Shown here piece by piece: positions 8,201-15,110 of a stretch of DNA of 64,000 nucleotides. Origin of the DNA: Streptomyces olindensis (GTDB taxonomy: Bacteria > Actinomycetota > Actinomycetes > Streptomycetales > Streptomycetaceae); the NCBI GenBank assembly GCA_000696115.1, contig JJOH01000101.1, forward strand, positions 1 through 64,000. Reading direction: 5' to 3'. The stretch's first letter is position 1, and each line of letters begins with the position of its first letter. The notes below the pieces were generated by a model. It was not told the origin of the DNA. It did not search any database and was given only the letters and a program-made list of their open reading frames with translations. The position numbers were made by a program, and so were the translations under genes.

Positions 8201-9418
8201 GTACTCCACGCCCGGGAAGGCCCGCAGCGGCAGCCTGACCACCTCGGTGAGCTGCTCGCGGGTCATCAGGCCCAGCTGGTGCGCGGGCGCCCCGCCGACC
8301 AGGCGGCTCAGCTCCGGGTGGCGCAGGGCCGCGTCCTGGAAGTCGGTCCGCAGCGCCACCAGCACCGCCACGCCGGGGTGGCGGGCGGCGTCGAGGAGCG
8401 CGTCCACCAGGGCGCGCAGCTCCTCCTCGGGGCGCAGCAGCAGCGCCTCCGCCTGGTCGACGGCCAGCACGAGCCCGCGAGCGGACCGGTGCTCGCGCAG
8501 GGCCTCCCGGACCGAGGTGGCGTCCGGCAGACGGCCCTCCGCGCGCAGGGTGACGACCTCCACGTCCCGTTCCTTCAGACGGGGCAGTACACCCGCCATG
8601 AGCAGGGAGGACTTGCCGGAGCCGGACGGGCCGGTCAGGGTCACGCAGCCCTCGGGCGTCCCGTGCGGGCACAGCAGGCCGGTGACGGCGTCGACGTCCT
8701 CGTCCCGGCCGAAGAAGTGCGCGCTGTGCTCCTCGGTGTACGGGCGCAGTCCGGGGAAGGGGGAGGAGGGCGCGAGGAGTTCGGTCAGGGTGGGCAGTTC
8801 GTCGAGGATCGTGCGGGTCGGGATGCAGAAGCTCTGCCCCCGGTGCGCCGGCGAGATCGAGGCGACGATGCCGACGACGGCACCGAGGTCGGCGTCCCAC
8901 ACGGCGGCGCCGCTGAAGCCGGGCTGGATCGGGTCGCTCTGGCCGTCGAGCGGGGACATCTGCAGGCGGCCCGTGCTGGTGCGGGCGCGGAGGCGGGCGG
9001 TGTGCCAGCCTCCGCCCGTGTCGTCCCTGGGCAGTCCGAAAACGATGGCCGGATGGTCCCAGACGTCCCGGGGCGCCACCATGACGACGGGCCGGGCCTC
9101 GGGCAGCGGGCGGGCCAGCGACAGGACGGCCACGTCCCCGGTGCCGTTCGCGCGCACCGGCGCCCAGTCGCGGACGACGGCCTCCACCGACTCGCCCTCC
9201 CGGAGGACGAGGGTGACGCGCACGAGCCCGTCGGGCCGCTCCTGCCGCCGCTCCGGCAGGCCCAGCGCGTCCAGCACGACATGGGCGCAGGTCAGCACCA
9301 GGGTGGGCGCGATGACCGCCCCCAGGCCGCCGATGTGCCCGTCCGCGCCCATGACCTGGACGGTCGCGGCGGCCAGGACCTCCTCGGCCACCGGACCCGA
9401 CGTGGTCGACTCGGTCAT
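5216..9418 (-). CDS. trypsin-like protease / nSTAND NTPase / WD40 giant protein
   Basis: A 1400-residue multidomain protein. Residues about 10-210 are a trypsin-like serine protease with a complete triad: His46 (LTCAHVV), Asp95 (GDVAVLS) and Ser169 (GFSGAAV). PFPGLRPYTEEHSAHFFGRDE (about 220-240) is the signature entry of nSTAND1 NTPases. It is followed by Walker A GPSGSGKS (263-270), Walker B LVLAVDQAEALL (Asp321) and a helical arm. A membrane segment (YLRMLWAVVTVLSVVAAA) lies near the middle, then a coiled LLTEQRRLASDRLAQQ stretch. The rest is a beta-propeller with WD-like endings such as GVLVWNAEDG, LQLWNLADH, VLVWRIEGN and VHLWDVRKK. STAND proteins act as ligand-triggered switches, often in conflict or stress responses; here the protease is the likely output. 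Start at 9418 was chosen because the protease fold begins directly. It may be cotranscribed with nothing: a hairpin separates it from glxA. Confidence 0.9.
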   Translation of the reverse strand: MTESTTSGPVAEEVLAAATVQVMGADGHIGGLGAVIAPTLVLTCAHVVLDALGLPERRQERPDGLVRVTLVLREGESVEAVVRDWAPVRANGTGDVAVLSLARPLPEARPVVMVAPRDVWDHPAIVFGLPRDDTGGGWHTARLRARTSTGRLQMSPLDGQSDPIQPGFSGAAVWDADLGAVVGIVASISPAHRGQSFCIPTRTILDELPTLTELLAPSSPFPGLRPYTEEHSAHFFGRDEDVDAVTGLLCPHGTPEGCVTLTGPSGSGKSSLLMAGVLPRLKERDVEVVTLRAEGRLPDATSVREALREHRSARGLVLAVDQAEALLLRPEEELRALVDALLDAARHPGVAVLVALRTDFQDAALRHPELSRLVGGAPAHQLGLMTREQLTEVVRLPLRAFPGVEYDSGLADRLIEDAAGRPGALPLLGFVLTTLWDRQVGGRLRLDTYRELGGLGGVLSSRADSAWQRALRGATPEAATGLLRALVQVPPGSGTALRARLARRDAGEERWAIACELAEARVLVLGADPERGETVELAHEALIEHWQPLAEQVENDRTFLTWRGELRYDRGRWWRAGRPDGLLLEDPALPVAERWLADRPGELTDEDREFIEASVRLRERKTAEAARSERRKRYLRMLWAVVTVLSVVAAAVVSVLYLNLLTEQRRLASDRLAQQAASLDGASLTVSSLYTVGAYRAEARPDARSALLAQYLRLQDVERVVMEGRNEVEDVALTEDGTFAYAVLANGDFVKMDLRGTARPKPVKFTKRSNNERIAVSPDGRTVARATDWGVISLGVPSSSDVPRLITLREGEAVEENPRGVHDLRFDGDGKRILAAIPREGVLVWNAEDGRRTGRTLVPPKDWDAAQAWFGADGTVVARIVPKDAAVDDVRGRLVSWQFESGTLNRPWGEQVTASATVSGNGAVLVTCTTQGVLEAWRLGSSPKRFRNWSNSSFQGLCPLNTPRLDASGRYLVNPTGRIGTDLGRTRFLVVDLEKGWPATFDAPAAAPEDQNVTGRGNSPAVALAGPPNDLRAAVAVGGSIVTVRVRPPTSFDTNALLNRIRTPDGPSGRMAVVDSKGTGLQLWNLADHRLLATARPSRPLARMYAAFSPDGRRMLTIAQDERTVLVWRIEGNSLREEHVLELPAPEGITASGPDPTTGLVPSWINLSFSDDDHAVISGLSYVSRWRLDTGKPDGETYQPRAQAAEQLANEAAGTFATAVPGKPQALVRTLEEVGVWDFTTGEFTKWFEKDPDGGRDRPIRSFSLSPDGKLLAVQYAGGSVHLWDVRKKVWKQTLTTNGVYYLGRFLGNRGLHTTTAAGEQVVWDVTDRQDTYRYYVGYGSVLSPSTDGRNLTMIDGSRTSVVPLDPDRWADRLCSLAQRELTERERGVAVDPDQVEDVC

Positions 9419-9538
9419 CTCCCGTTTCCCCCGCCACCGTTGACCACACGTGCCGATCTCGTACCGAGAGCACACCACGTGCCCTGTGCAGGTCAAGCCC
9501 GTTTCCCGTCAACGGCCCTCGCGGGAGGACATGCGAAA

Positions 9539-9567
9539 GGGGCGCCCTCCACACCGGAGAGCGCCCC
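9539..9567 (-). terminator. hairpin terminator after glxA
   Basis: GGGGCGCCCTCC (9539-9550) pairs with GGAGAGCGCCCC (9556-9567) around the loop acacc, with one mismatch in twelve. It lies 14 bases beyond the glxA stop and upstream of the STAND gene start, so it probably ends the cslA-glxA transcript. There is no long T tract, as is usual in Streptomyces. Confidence 0.7.
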
Positions 9568-9580
9568 AACCGATCGACGT

Positions 9581-11521
9581 CTAGGGCACCTTGACCCACT
9601 GCGCCTTGCTCGGCGTCCCCCGGTCGTCCGTCACGAACAGCATGTACCAGCCCGCCTGGACCAGGTTCCGGTTCTCCGGCATGGTCACCGTCAGCTTGTC
9701 GCCGGACGCCTCGAAGTCCAGCGCGATGGACCGCTGGTCGACGTCCGTGACGTGCGTGGCGGCGCTCGGCCGGATCAGCCGGACCTTCTTGACCTTCGCC
9801 GCGTCCGACGAGGTGAACTTCCCCGTCCCGCCGCGCTCGATGGTCTGCGGCCCGCCCGACAGCGAGGGCCGGTCGCCGTCGCCGTAGAGGTACGGCGGGG
9901 TGTAGATCTCGATGCGCTGCTCGAACTTGCCCGGCTTGGTGTTGGCCTTGTCGGCGTACAGCGAGTCGGAGCCGAAGAACATCACGCGCCCGTCGGGCAG
10001 CAGGATCGACCCGGAGTGGTAGTTGCGGCCGACCAGCGGGTCGGCGACCCGCTTGAGTTCGTTCTTCTCCGTGTCGTACAGCCGCGCCTCGAAGATGTTG
10101 GAGTCGCTGCGGCCCCGGTAGTCCTCCGAGCCGCCGGAGATCAGCACGCTGTCGTCGGGCAGGATCGAGGCGTTCGGGTAGCGCGTGCCCTTGTCGAGCG
10201 AGGGGCCGTCCACGAAGCGCGGGTCGTCGTCCTTCAGGTCGACGATCCGGGTCTTCTCGCTGGACTCCTGGGACTCGCCGACGCCACCGCCGCCGATCAC
10301 CATGTACTTCTCGTCCTGCGCCGGCGGCAGCAGCACCGTGCCGGACGTCTCCATCAGCTTGGGGTCGCTCAGCCCGGGCACCTTGGTGAACTTGTTGCTG
10401 TCCACGTCCCAGATGCCGGGGTCGCGGCCCACGTTGTCCGGCCCGTAGCCCGCGTTGGAGCCCGAGTAGAAGACCTTGCCGTTCTGCATGAGGAACAGCG
10501 CCGGGTAGGTCGGGAACTGCCGGACCTTGTCGGTGTAGGTCCACTTCTTGGTCTTCGGGTCGAAGATCTCGTTCTTGCCCGGGACCAGCTGGCCGATGTC
10601 GTCGAGGCCGGAGACGCTGAGGATCCTCCCGTCGCTCAGGGTGGTGAGCGTGGGGTACCAGCGGGCCTCCTTCATCGGGTCGACCTTGATGTACTTCTCG
10701 GCCACGGGGTCGAACTCGAAGGCGTCCCGGATCCCCTGGAAGTCCTTCTTGTCGAGGGCGAGCTTCTGCGCGATGCCGTAGGTGTTGCGCGCGTCGGCGC
10801 CCTTCAGGCCGTGCACGCGGTAGTTGTCCTGCGTGCCTGTCTCGAACTTCTTGCCCCGCTTCTGCGCCTCGACGTAGATCCGGCCGAGGCCGGGGTCGTT
10901 GCGCAGGAACTTGCCGGTCGCCTTGTCGAAGACCTTCTTGGCGCGCGGCACGAGCACCGGGTCCTTCGAGACGAAGGTCTTGCCGTTCTCCTTGCCCGTG
11001 AACTTCGTGCCGGCGGGCAGCGTGATCGGCTTGTCCGGGTTCTCGTTGTGGACGATCATCAGGCCGCCGGCCTTGGTGACGTCACCCTTGAGCTTCTCGT
11101 ACCGCTTGGTGCCGCCCGCGATCAGCAGGTTGCCGTTGGCGAGCTGGGTGTGGCCGGTGCAGAACAGGTCGCTGGGCGTGGGGACCTTCTTGATCGTGCC
11201 CTTGACCGGGTCCCAGATGCGGGTGTCGAACTTCTTCGCGTCGAAGTTGTCCTGGTTGTTGCCCGACCCCGCGACGAGCAGCACCTTGCCGGTGCGCAGC
11301 AGCGCCGCGTGGATCGTGTTCTGCCGGTACTCCTCGGGAAACTCGATGATCTCCCACTTGCCGTTCGCGGCCTTGTACTCCGGCTGGTTGATCTTGTACT
11401 GGTGGTATTTCTCGGTGCTGAAGCGGTAGAGCCACGGCCCGTTCATCCCGGCCAGCGCGAGTACCACCGCCGTGCCGATCGCGAGTCGACGGGCCCGGCG
11501 GCGGCCTGCACGGTCGTTCAT
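9581..11521 (-). CDS. glxA: membrane-anchored radical copper oxidase GlxA
   Basis: A 646-residue galactose-oxidase-like protein held by an N-terminal membrane segment (residues 13-26 after RRRARR). The Kelch-type propeller carries the copper-radical set: Cys121 in DLFCTGH and Tyr289 in ARWYPT, expected to form the thioether cofactor, with Trp288 beside it. Tyr501-His502 (GRNYHSG) and His590 (ATHVTD) are the remaining ligands. A C-terminal domain of DUF1929 type follows (PPYLYGDGDRP onward). The family oxidises alcohol or aldehyde groups of glycans to make H2O2. GlxA works with CslA to deposit glycan at hyphal tips of S. lividans. Its start codon overlaps the cslA stop in ATGA (11518-11521), so translation is coupled. 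All expected active-site residues are present. Confidence 0.95.
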   Translation of the reverse strand: MNDRAGRRRARRLAIGTAVVLALAGMNGPWLYRFSTEKYHQYKINQPEYKAANGKWEIIEFPEEYRQNTIHAALLRTGKVLLVAGSGNNQDNFDAKKFDTRIWDPVKGTIKKVPTPSDLFCTGHTQLANGNLLIAGGTKRYEKLKGDVTKAGGLMIVHNENPDKPITLPAGTKFTGKENGKTFVSKDPVLVPRAKKVFDKATGKFLRNDPGLGRIYVEAQKRGKKFETGTQDNYRVHGLKGADARNTYGIAQKLALDKKDFQGIRDAFEFDPVAEKYIKVDPMKEARWYPTLTTLSDGRILSVSGLDDIGQLVPGKNEIFDPKTKKWTYTDKVRQFPTYPALFLMQNGKVFYSGSNAGYGPDNVGRDPGIWDVDSNKFTKVPGLSDPKLMETSGTVLLPPAQDEKYMVIGGGGVGESQESSEKTRIVDLKDDDPRFVDGPSLDKGTRYPNASILPDDSVLISGGSEDYRGRSDSNIFEARLYDTEKNELKRVADPLVGRNYHSGSILLPDGRVMFFGSDSLYADKANTKPGKFEQRIEIYTPPYLYGDGDRPSLSGGPQTIERGGTGKFTSSDAAKVKKVRLIRPSAATHVTDVDQRSIALDFEASGDKLTVTMPENRNLVQAGWYMLFVTDDRGTPSKAQWVKVP

Positions 11522-13518
11522 TCCTTACGTCCCCCAAGTCCACCAAGGGCGATCTGCATGGTCTGGTCGGTTCCCCCGACCTCCCCGTTGCCGCCAGGGG
11601 TGGCGGCCCAACTGGGCTTGTTCTGCGGGGCGTGCGGCGCCTGCTGCTGCGGGATGGGCAGCGGCTGCGTCCGGTGCGGCCCGGCAGGGTCCTGCGGCTG
11701 CTCCGCGGCGTGGCGGCCGGGCTTCTTCGCGTCCTGCCGCAGCTGCCAGCGCCAGGCGAAGATCGGCGAGGCGGTGATGAGCAGCGCGAACGTCGCCCAG
11801 ATGATCATCGCGGGGTGGGAGTTCCCGAAGACGAAGCCCGCCGCGATCGAGGCGGCGAAGATCAGGATGAAGTACCAGTGGTAGCGGAACGTGGCGAACC
11901 AGCGGTCCGGGCTCGCCGAATCGCCCTTGGGGGTGACCACGAACTTGCTCTTGCGCCGCAGCACCGAGTCGATCAGCGCCTTCGCGTACAGCGGCGCCGA
12001 CAGCGCGGACATCACCATGCCGGCCACACCGCCGGAGCCCTCCGGCTCGTGCGGCGAGACGTTGTGCCGGCGGTTCCAGACGTAGAGGCCGATCTGCAGG
12101 GCGGAGGCGTTGCCGTAGAGCATCAGCCAGACCGCCGGGTCGATGTTCACACCCGAGGCGCCCAGGCCCAGGAACAGCGCACAGCTGAGCGCCGCCAGGA
12201 TCCAGTTCAGGGCCGACATCGGATAGAAGATGATCATCATGGTGTAGTTGAAGAGCTTGCTCGGCGGCAGCGAGTACCAGCCCTTCCAGTACTGCCCGAT
12301 GATCGTCTCGTACGTCCCTCGCGACCAGCGCATCTGCTGGGTGAAGAAGTCCGTCCAGGCGCTCGGGCCCTCACCGACCGCGAGCACGTCCGGCGTGTAC
12401 ACCGAGCGCCACTTCTTCCCCGTCGCCGGGTTCTTGTGGCGGTGCATCTCGAAGCCGGTCGCCATGTCCTCGGTGATCGAGTCGTACAGGCCGCCGATCT
12501 GCTTCAGCGCCTTGATGCGCACGGCGTTGGAGGTGCCGACGAACATCGGGGAGCCGTAGCGGTTGCCGGCGCGCTGGATCAGCGCGTGGAAGAGGAACTG
12601 CTGCGACTCGGCGGCCTTGGTGATGGGGTTGTCGTAGTTGCCGTAGACCTGCGGGCCGATGACGAAGCCGACGTCCGGGTCGCGGAAGAAGCCGAGCATC
12701 CGCTCCAGGTAGTTGGGCAGCGGCACGTGGTCGGTGTCGACCGAGGCGAAGAAGTCGTAGTCGTCGCCGTGGGCTTCCAGCCAGGCGTTGTAGTTGCCGT
12801 GCTTGGTCTTGGCGCGGTGCGGGCCCTTGGCCTGGTTCCACTTCGCGACGCCCTTGCGGGAGAAGTGGTGCACGCCGAGGCGCTCGCAGACCGCCTTCAC
12901 CTCGGGGTCGTCGCCCTCGTCGAGCAGCCACACGTGCATGAGGCCCCGGTGGCGGATCTTCACCGCGGCCTCGAGCGTCTTCGTCACCATCTCCAGCGGC
13001 TCCTTGCCGGGCACGAAGGAGGTGAGGAAGGCCACTCTGGTGCCGACCTCGGGCACCACCGGGATCGGGTCGCGGGCGACCAGCGTGGCGTGCGCGTTGG
13101 ACAGCACGTTCATGCAGCGGAAGAACTCGATCAGGCCGATCGAGACGAGCATGACGACGTCGAGCGCCGGCAGCCAGTCGAAGGCCGGGTAGTCGCGCTC
13201 GGTCCAGTGCTCGGGCTGCAGCAGCCAGAACAGCAGCACCAGGGACAGTACCGGGGCCGCGGCCAGCATCAGGGCGACCCGGATGCGGTGCGGCTCCTGC
13301 GAGATCAGCGAGCGGTACTGCACCTTGTACGGCTTGCCCGGATCGGGCTGGGTGAGGGGACCCGCGAGCCGGCTGTAATGCTCGTAGTCGTATCTCGGCA
13401 GCGTCTTCTTGATCCGCCGGAATGTCCCCGTGGTGCTCATCCGATGCGTCGGCACCCTGAGCTGGGTGGTCTGGGACGGGTCGTGGTCCTGCCGGGCGCC
13501 CGTCGGCCTCGACGTCAT
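11518..13518 (-). CDS. cslA: cellulose-synthase-like glycosyltransferase CslA
   Basis: A 666-residue processive GT2 enzyme of the inner membrane. Two transmembrane helices (about 80-100 and 118-135) precede the catalytic domain. SVDTDH (Asp261/Asp263) is the DxD metal site, ITED (349-352 region) is the TED catalytic-base motif and QQMRW (394-398) is the acceptor-site motif of cellulose synthases. At least four further helices follow, then a Pro/Gln-rich cytoplasmic tail. It should polymerise a beta-glucan-like chain from UDP-sugar at growing tips. The start at 13518 gives an N-terminal extension rich in polar residues; an internal ATG at residue 27 (MSTTGTFRR) is an alternative. It is the first gene of a two-gene unit with glxA. 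Confidence 0.95.
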   Translation of the reverse strand: MTSRPTGARQDHDPSQTTQLRVPTHRMSTTGTFRRIKKTLPRYDYEHYSRLAGPLTQPDPGKPYKVQYRSLISQEPHRIRVALMLAAAPVLSLVLLFWLLQPEHWTERDYPAFDWLPALDVVMLVSIGLIEFFRCMNVLSNAHATLVARDPIPVVPEVGTRVAFLTSFVPGKEPLEMVTKTLEAAVKIRHRGLMHVWLLDEGDDPEVKAVCERLGVHHFSRKGVAKWNQAKGPHRAKTKHGNYNAWLEAHGDDYDFFASVDTDHVPLPNYLERMLGFFRDPDVGFVIGPQVYGNYDNPITKAAESQQFLFHALIQRAGNRYGSPMFVGTSNAVRIKALKQIGGLYDSITEDMATGFEMHRHKNPATGKKWRSVYTPDVLAVGEGPSAWTDFFTQQMRWSRGTYETIIGQYWKGWYSLPPSKLFNYTMMIIFYPMSALNWILAALSCALFLGLGASGVNIDPAVWLMLYGNASALQIGLYVWNRRHNVSPHEPEGSGGVAGMVMSALSAPLYAKALIDSVLRRKSKFVVTPKGDSASPDRWFATFRYHWYFILIFAASIAAGFVFGNSHPAMIIWATFALLITASPIFAWRWQLRQDAKKPGRHAAEQPQDPAGPHRTQPLPIPQQQAPHAPQNKPSWAATPGGNGEVGGTDQTMQIALGGLGGRKE

Positions 13519-13844
13519 GAGTCATCCCCCCACACGCGGAACAGCCGCGTGTTTCGTCGCTTCCTACCGTCTGCGACAGGTCCCCCTCGACCTTCACAGA
13601 CGTATCAGTGGTGGGTCGCTGTCACCACGTCATCCACACCCTATAGACACGGCAACGCGACCTTCCGGTTGCATGATGCCCCCCTCGGCATCGCTTCATG
13701 AACGGGGCCCCTACCCCCGCTCGATCCGCAACCGGCTCCGAATCCCCCCAACTGCCGCGAAACCGCAGCATCTTGAAAAACCAGATAACCAGGGTTCTAC
13801 GGCGTTCATCATGATCGCAAGATGCGAAACGCGGTGTTTACCGG
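13519..13844. other. cslA upstream region
   Basis: This 326-bp non-coding stretch lies between the cslA start and the end of the FadR-type regulator gene, both on the minus strand. It should contain the cslA promoter. Apart from the leader hairpin at 13532-13552, nothing definite was seen. Its base composition is lower in GC than its neighbours (A/T-rich patches around 13750-13850), as usual for a Streptomyces promoter region. Confidence 0.5.
13532..13552 (-). promoter_or_regulatory. perfect 8-bp hairpin just upstream of the cslA ribosome binding site
   Basis: ACACGCGG (13532-13539) pairs with CCGCGTGT (13545-13552) around aacag. On the mRNA strand the hairpin ends directly before the G6 Shine-Dalgarno of cslA, about 13 bases from the ATG. 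It could modulate ribosome access or stabilise the 5' leader. This is inference from position only. Confidence 0.45.
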
Positions 13845-14558
13845 TCATACGCGTTCATTGTGGCGGGTGTGGGGACTCTGTGGAGCCGGTGTGGACAGGC
13901 GGGCGCGGATGTTGCCGAAGTGCTCCCTTATGGCCTCCTCCGCCCGCATCGAGTCGCCGGACCGGACCGCGTCGAGGATCTCCCGGTGCTGCCGGCAGGT
14001 CACCTTCGGGTCCTGCGGCTCGCCCCCGAGGTCCGTGCGGACCCGGTGGAAGGCGTCCCAGAAGGCTTCCAGGACCTCGCTCAGCAGCACGTTGTCCAGC
14101 CCCCGGTAGAGGGTGGCGTGGAAGGCCCGGTCGGTCTCGGCGAGGCCGGCTCCGCGCGCGGCCTGCTCTTCCATACGGTCGACGAGCGCGTCCAGTTCAA
14201 CGAGGTCCGCGCGCGGTATCCGCCCCGCGAGCCGGGAGACGAGCCCGGTCTCCACGGCCTCGCGGAGTTCGAGCAGCTGGAGCAGGGAGTCCTCGCCCCG
14301 GTAGTGCCCGGCGACCGTGCGGAAGGCGAGGCCCTCGATCATCGGTGCGAGTGACATCGGGCCGACATACGTCCCGAACCCGTGCCGGATCTCCACGATG
14401 CCCATGGCCTGGAGCGCCTTCAGCGCCTCCCGCACCGAGTTCCGGCTCGCGCCGAGATACTCCATCAGCTCGGGCTCGGTCGGCAGCGGGGCCCCGGAGG
14501 CCAGCCGGCGGTCGATGATGAGCTTCTTGATCCGCTCCTGGAGGTCACGCGCTGCCAT
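13845..14558 (-). CDS. FadR-subfamily GntR transcriptional regulator
   Basis: A 237-residue regulator. Residues 1-70 are the winged HTH of GntR proteins (AARDLQERIKKLI, PLPTEPELMEYLGASRNSVREALKALQAMGIVEIRHGFGTYV). The C-terminal two thirds is an all-helical FCD domain with the metal/ligand-binding Asp/His pattern (ETDRAFHATLYRG, CRQHREILDAVRSGD). FCD regulators usually sense small carboxylic or sugar acids and repress nearby genes. No catabolic operon lies immediately next to it: upstream is tRNA-Lys and downstream is the cslA promoter region. ATG 14558 was chosen as it starts the HTH; ATG 14606 would overlap the direct repeats that probably form its own operator. Confidence 0.9.
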   Translation of the reverse strand: MAARDLQERIKKLIIDRRLASGAPLPTEPELMEYLGASRNSVREALKALQAMGIVEIRHGFGTYVGPMSLAPMIEGLAFRTVAGHYRGEDSLLQLLELREAVETGLVSRLAGRIPRADLVELDALVDRMEEQAARGAGLAETDRAFHATLYRGLDNVLLSEVLEAFWDAFHRVRTDLGGEPQDPKVTCRQHREILDAVRSGDSMRAEEAIREHFGNIRARLSTPAPQSPHTRHNERV

Positions 14559-14603
14559 GGCGAGAGGGTATCCGGCCAATCGCACGGTGGGCCGGGTTCC
14601 GGC

Positions 14604-14640
14604 CATACAAGGGAGGCACGCGGGGGCAGCGGGCATACAA
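14604..14640 (-). promoter_or_regulatory. direct repeats, candidate operator of the FadR-type gene
   Basis: CATACAA occurs at 14604-14610 and again at 14634-14640, with repeat starts 30 bp (about three helical turns) apart; each is preceded by GGC. On the coding strand these read TTGTATG. They lie 46-82 bp upstream of the regulator start, between the tRNA terminator hairpin and the gene. Confidence 0.4.
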
Positions 14641-14670
14641 GAAGGCCCCTCGCTTCCACGAGGGGCCTTC
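14641..14670 (-). terminator. terminator of first tRNA-Lys transcript
   Basis: A perfect 12-bp stem, GAAGGCCCCTCG with CGAGGGGCCTTC, closes a 6-base loop. On the minus strand it is followed by TTGTATG, a short T-rich run. It lies downstream of the tRNA-Lys at 14838-14911 and before the regulator gene. Confidence 0.75.
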
Positions 14671-14730
14671 CGGTCGGTGCGATCGAGCCACGCCGCGCTT
14701 CGGTCCCGGGGCGCCGTGACGCCGAGGGGA

Positions 14731-14837
14731 GGGGGTGTGGGTGGCGGAGCCCCCACGGCGCGCGGCGGAGCCGCGCAGAAACGACGATGGCGGCTTGCGT
14801 TCGCGTTGTCTGCGAACACAAGCCGCCACCGGCATCG
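14731..14837 (-). repeat. tRNA-Lys 3' trailer module, copy 1
   Basis: This is the divergent copy of a ~106-bp element found after each of the three tRNA-Lys genes. Going away from the tRNA on the minus strand it holds a long hairpin (TGGCGGCTTG at 14788-14797 paired with CAAGCCGCCA at 14819-14828, plus an inner GTTCGC/GCGAAC stem), a GCGCGGC/GCCGCGC hairpin (14760-14776) and a GTGGG/CCCAC hairpin (about 14735-14756). Compared with copies 2 and 3 the long stem has changed on both arms and still pairs. Confidence 0.8.
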
Positions 14838-14911
14838 TGCGCCGCCAGGGACTCGAACCCCGGACCCGCTGATTAAGAGTCAGCTGCTCTAACCAACTGA
14901 GCTAGCGGCGC
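14838..14911 (-). tRNA. tRNA-Lys (CUU), copy 1
   Basis: A complete cloverleaf on the minus strand: acceptor GCGCCGC/GCGGCGC, D arm GCTCAGTTGGTTAGAGC, anticodon loop CTCTTAA with anticodon CUU, T arm containing GGTTCGAGTCC, and discriminator A. CCA is not encoded. It is identical to the copies at 20725 and 34818. CUU decodes AAG, the dominant Lys codon in this GC-rich genome. Confidence 0.97.
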
Positions 14912-15110
14912 CTGCTGACGTCGTAACTCTACAGGACGTCCGAGGGTGCTCCCGACCACCGCCCTGGGGCCGGGGCGGCTCCCGGAAGGCCCCCGCGTAC
15001 ATCATTCGGACCGTCAGCATGCGCGTGCGGAAGACAGTTGCGAAACTGACGACGCGCGCCCGGACGTGCACGGGTGCCGCATTTTCCGCCGGAAGTGTGA
15101 GGGGAATCGC

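Noticed and set aside
14838..14892. ORFs ending in PGTRTPDPLIKSQLL at the three tRNA-Lys genes
   Set aside because: These are antisense translations of tRNA-Lys and its flank; this peptide string is a familiar annotation artefact.
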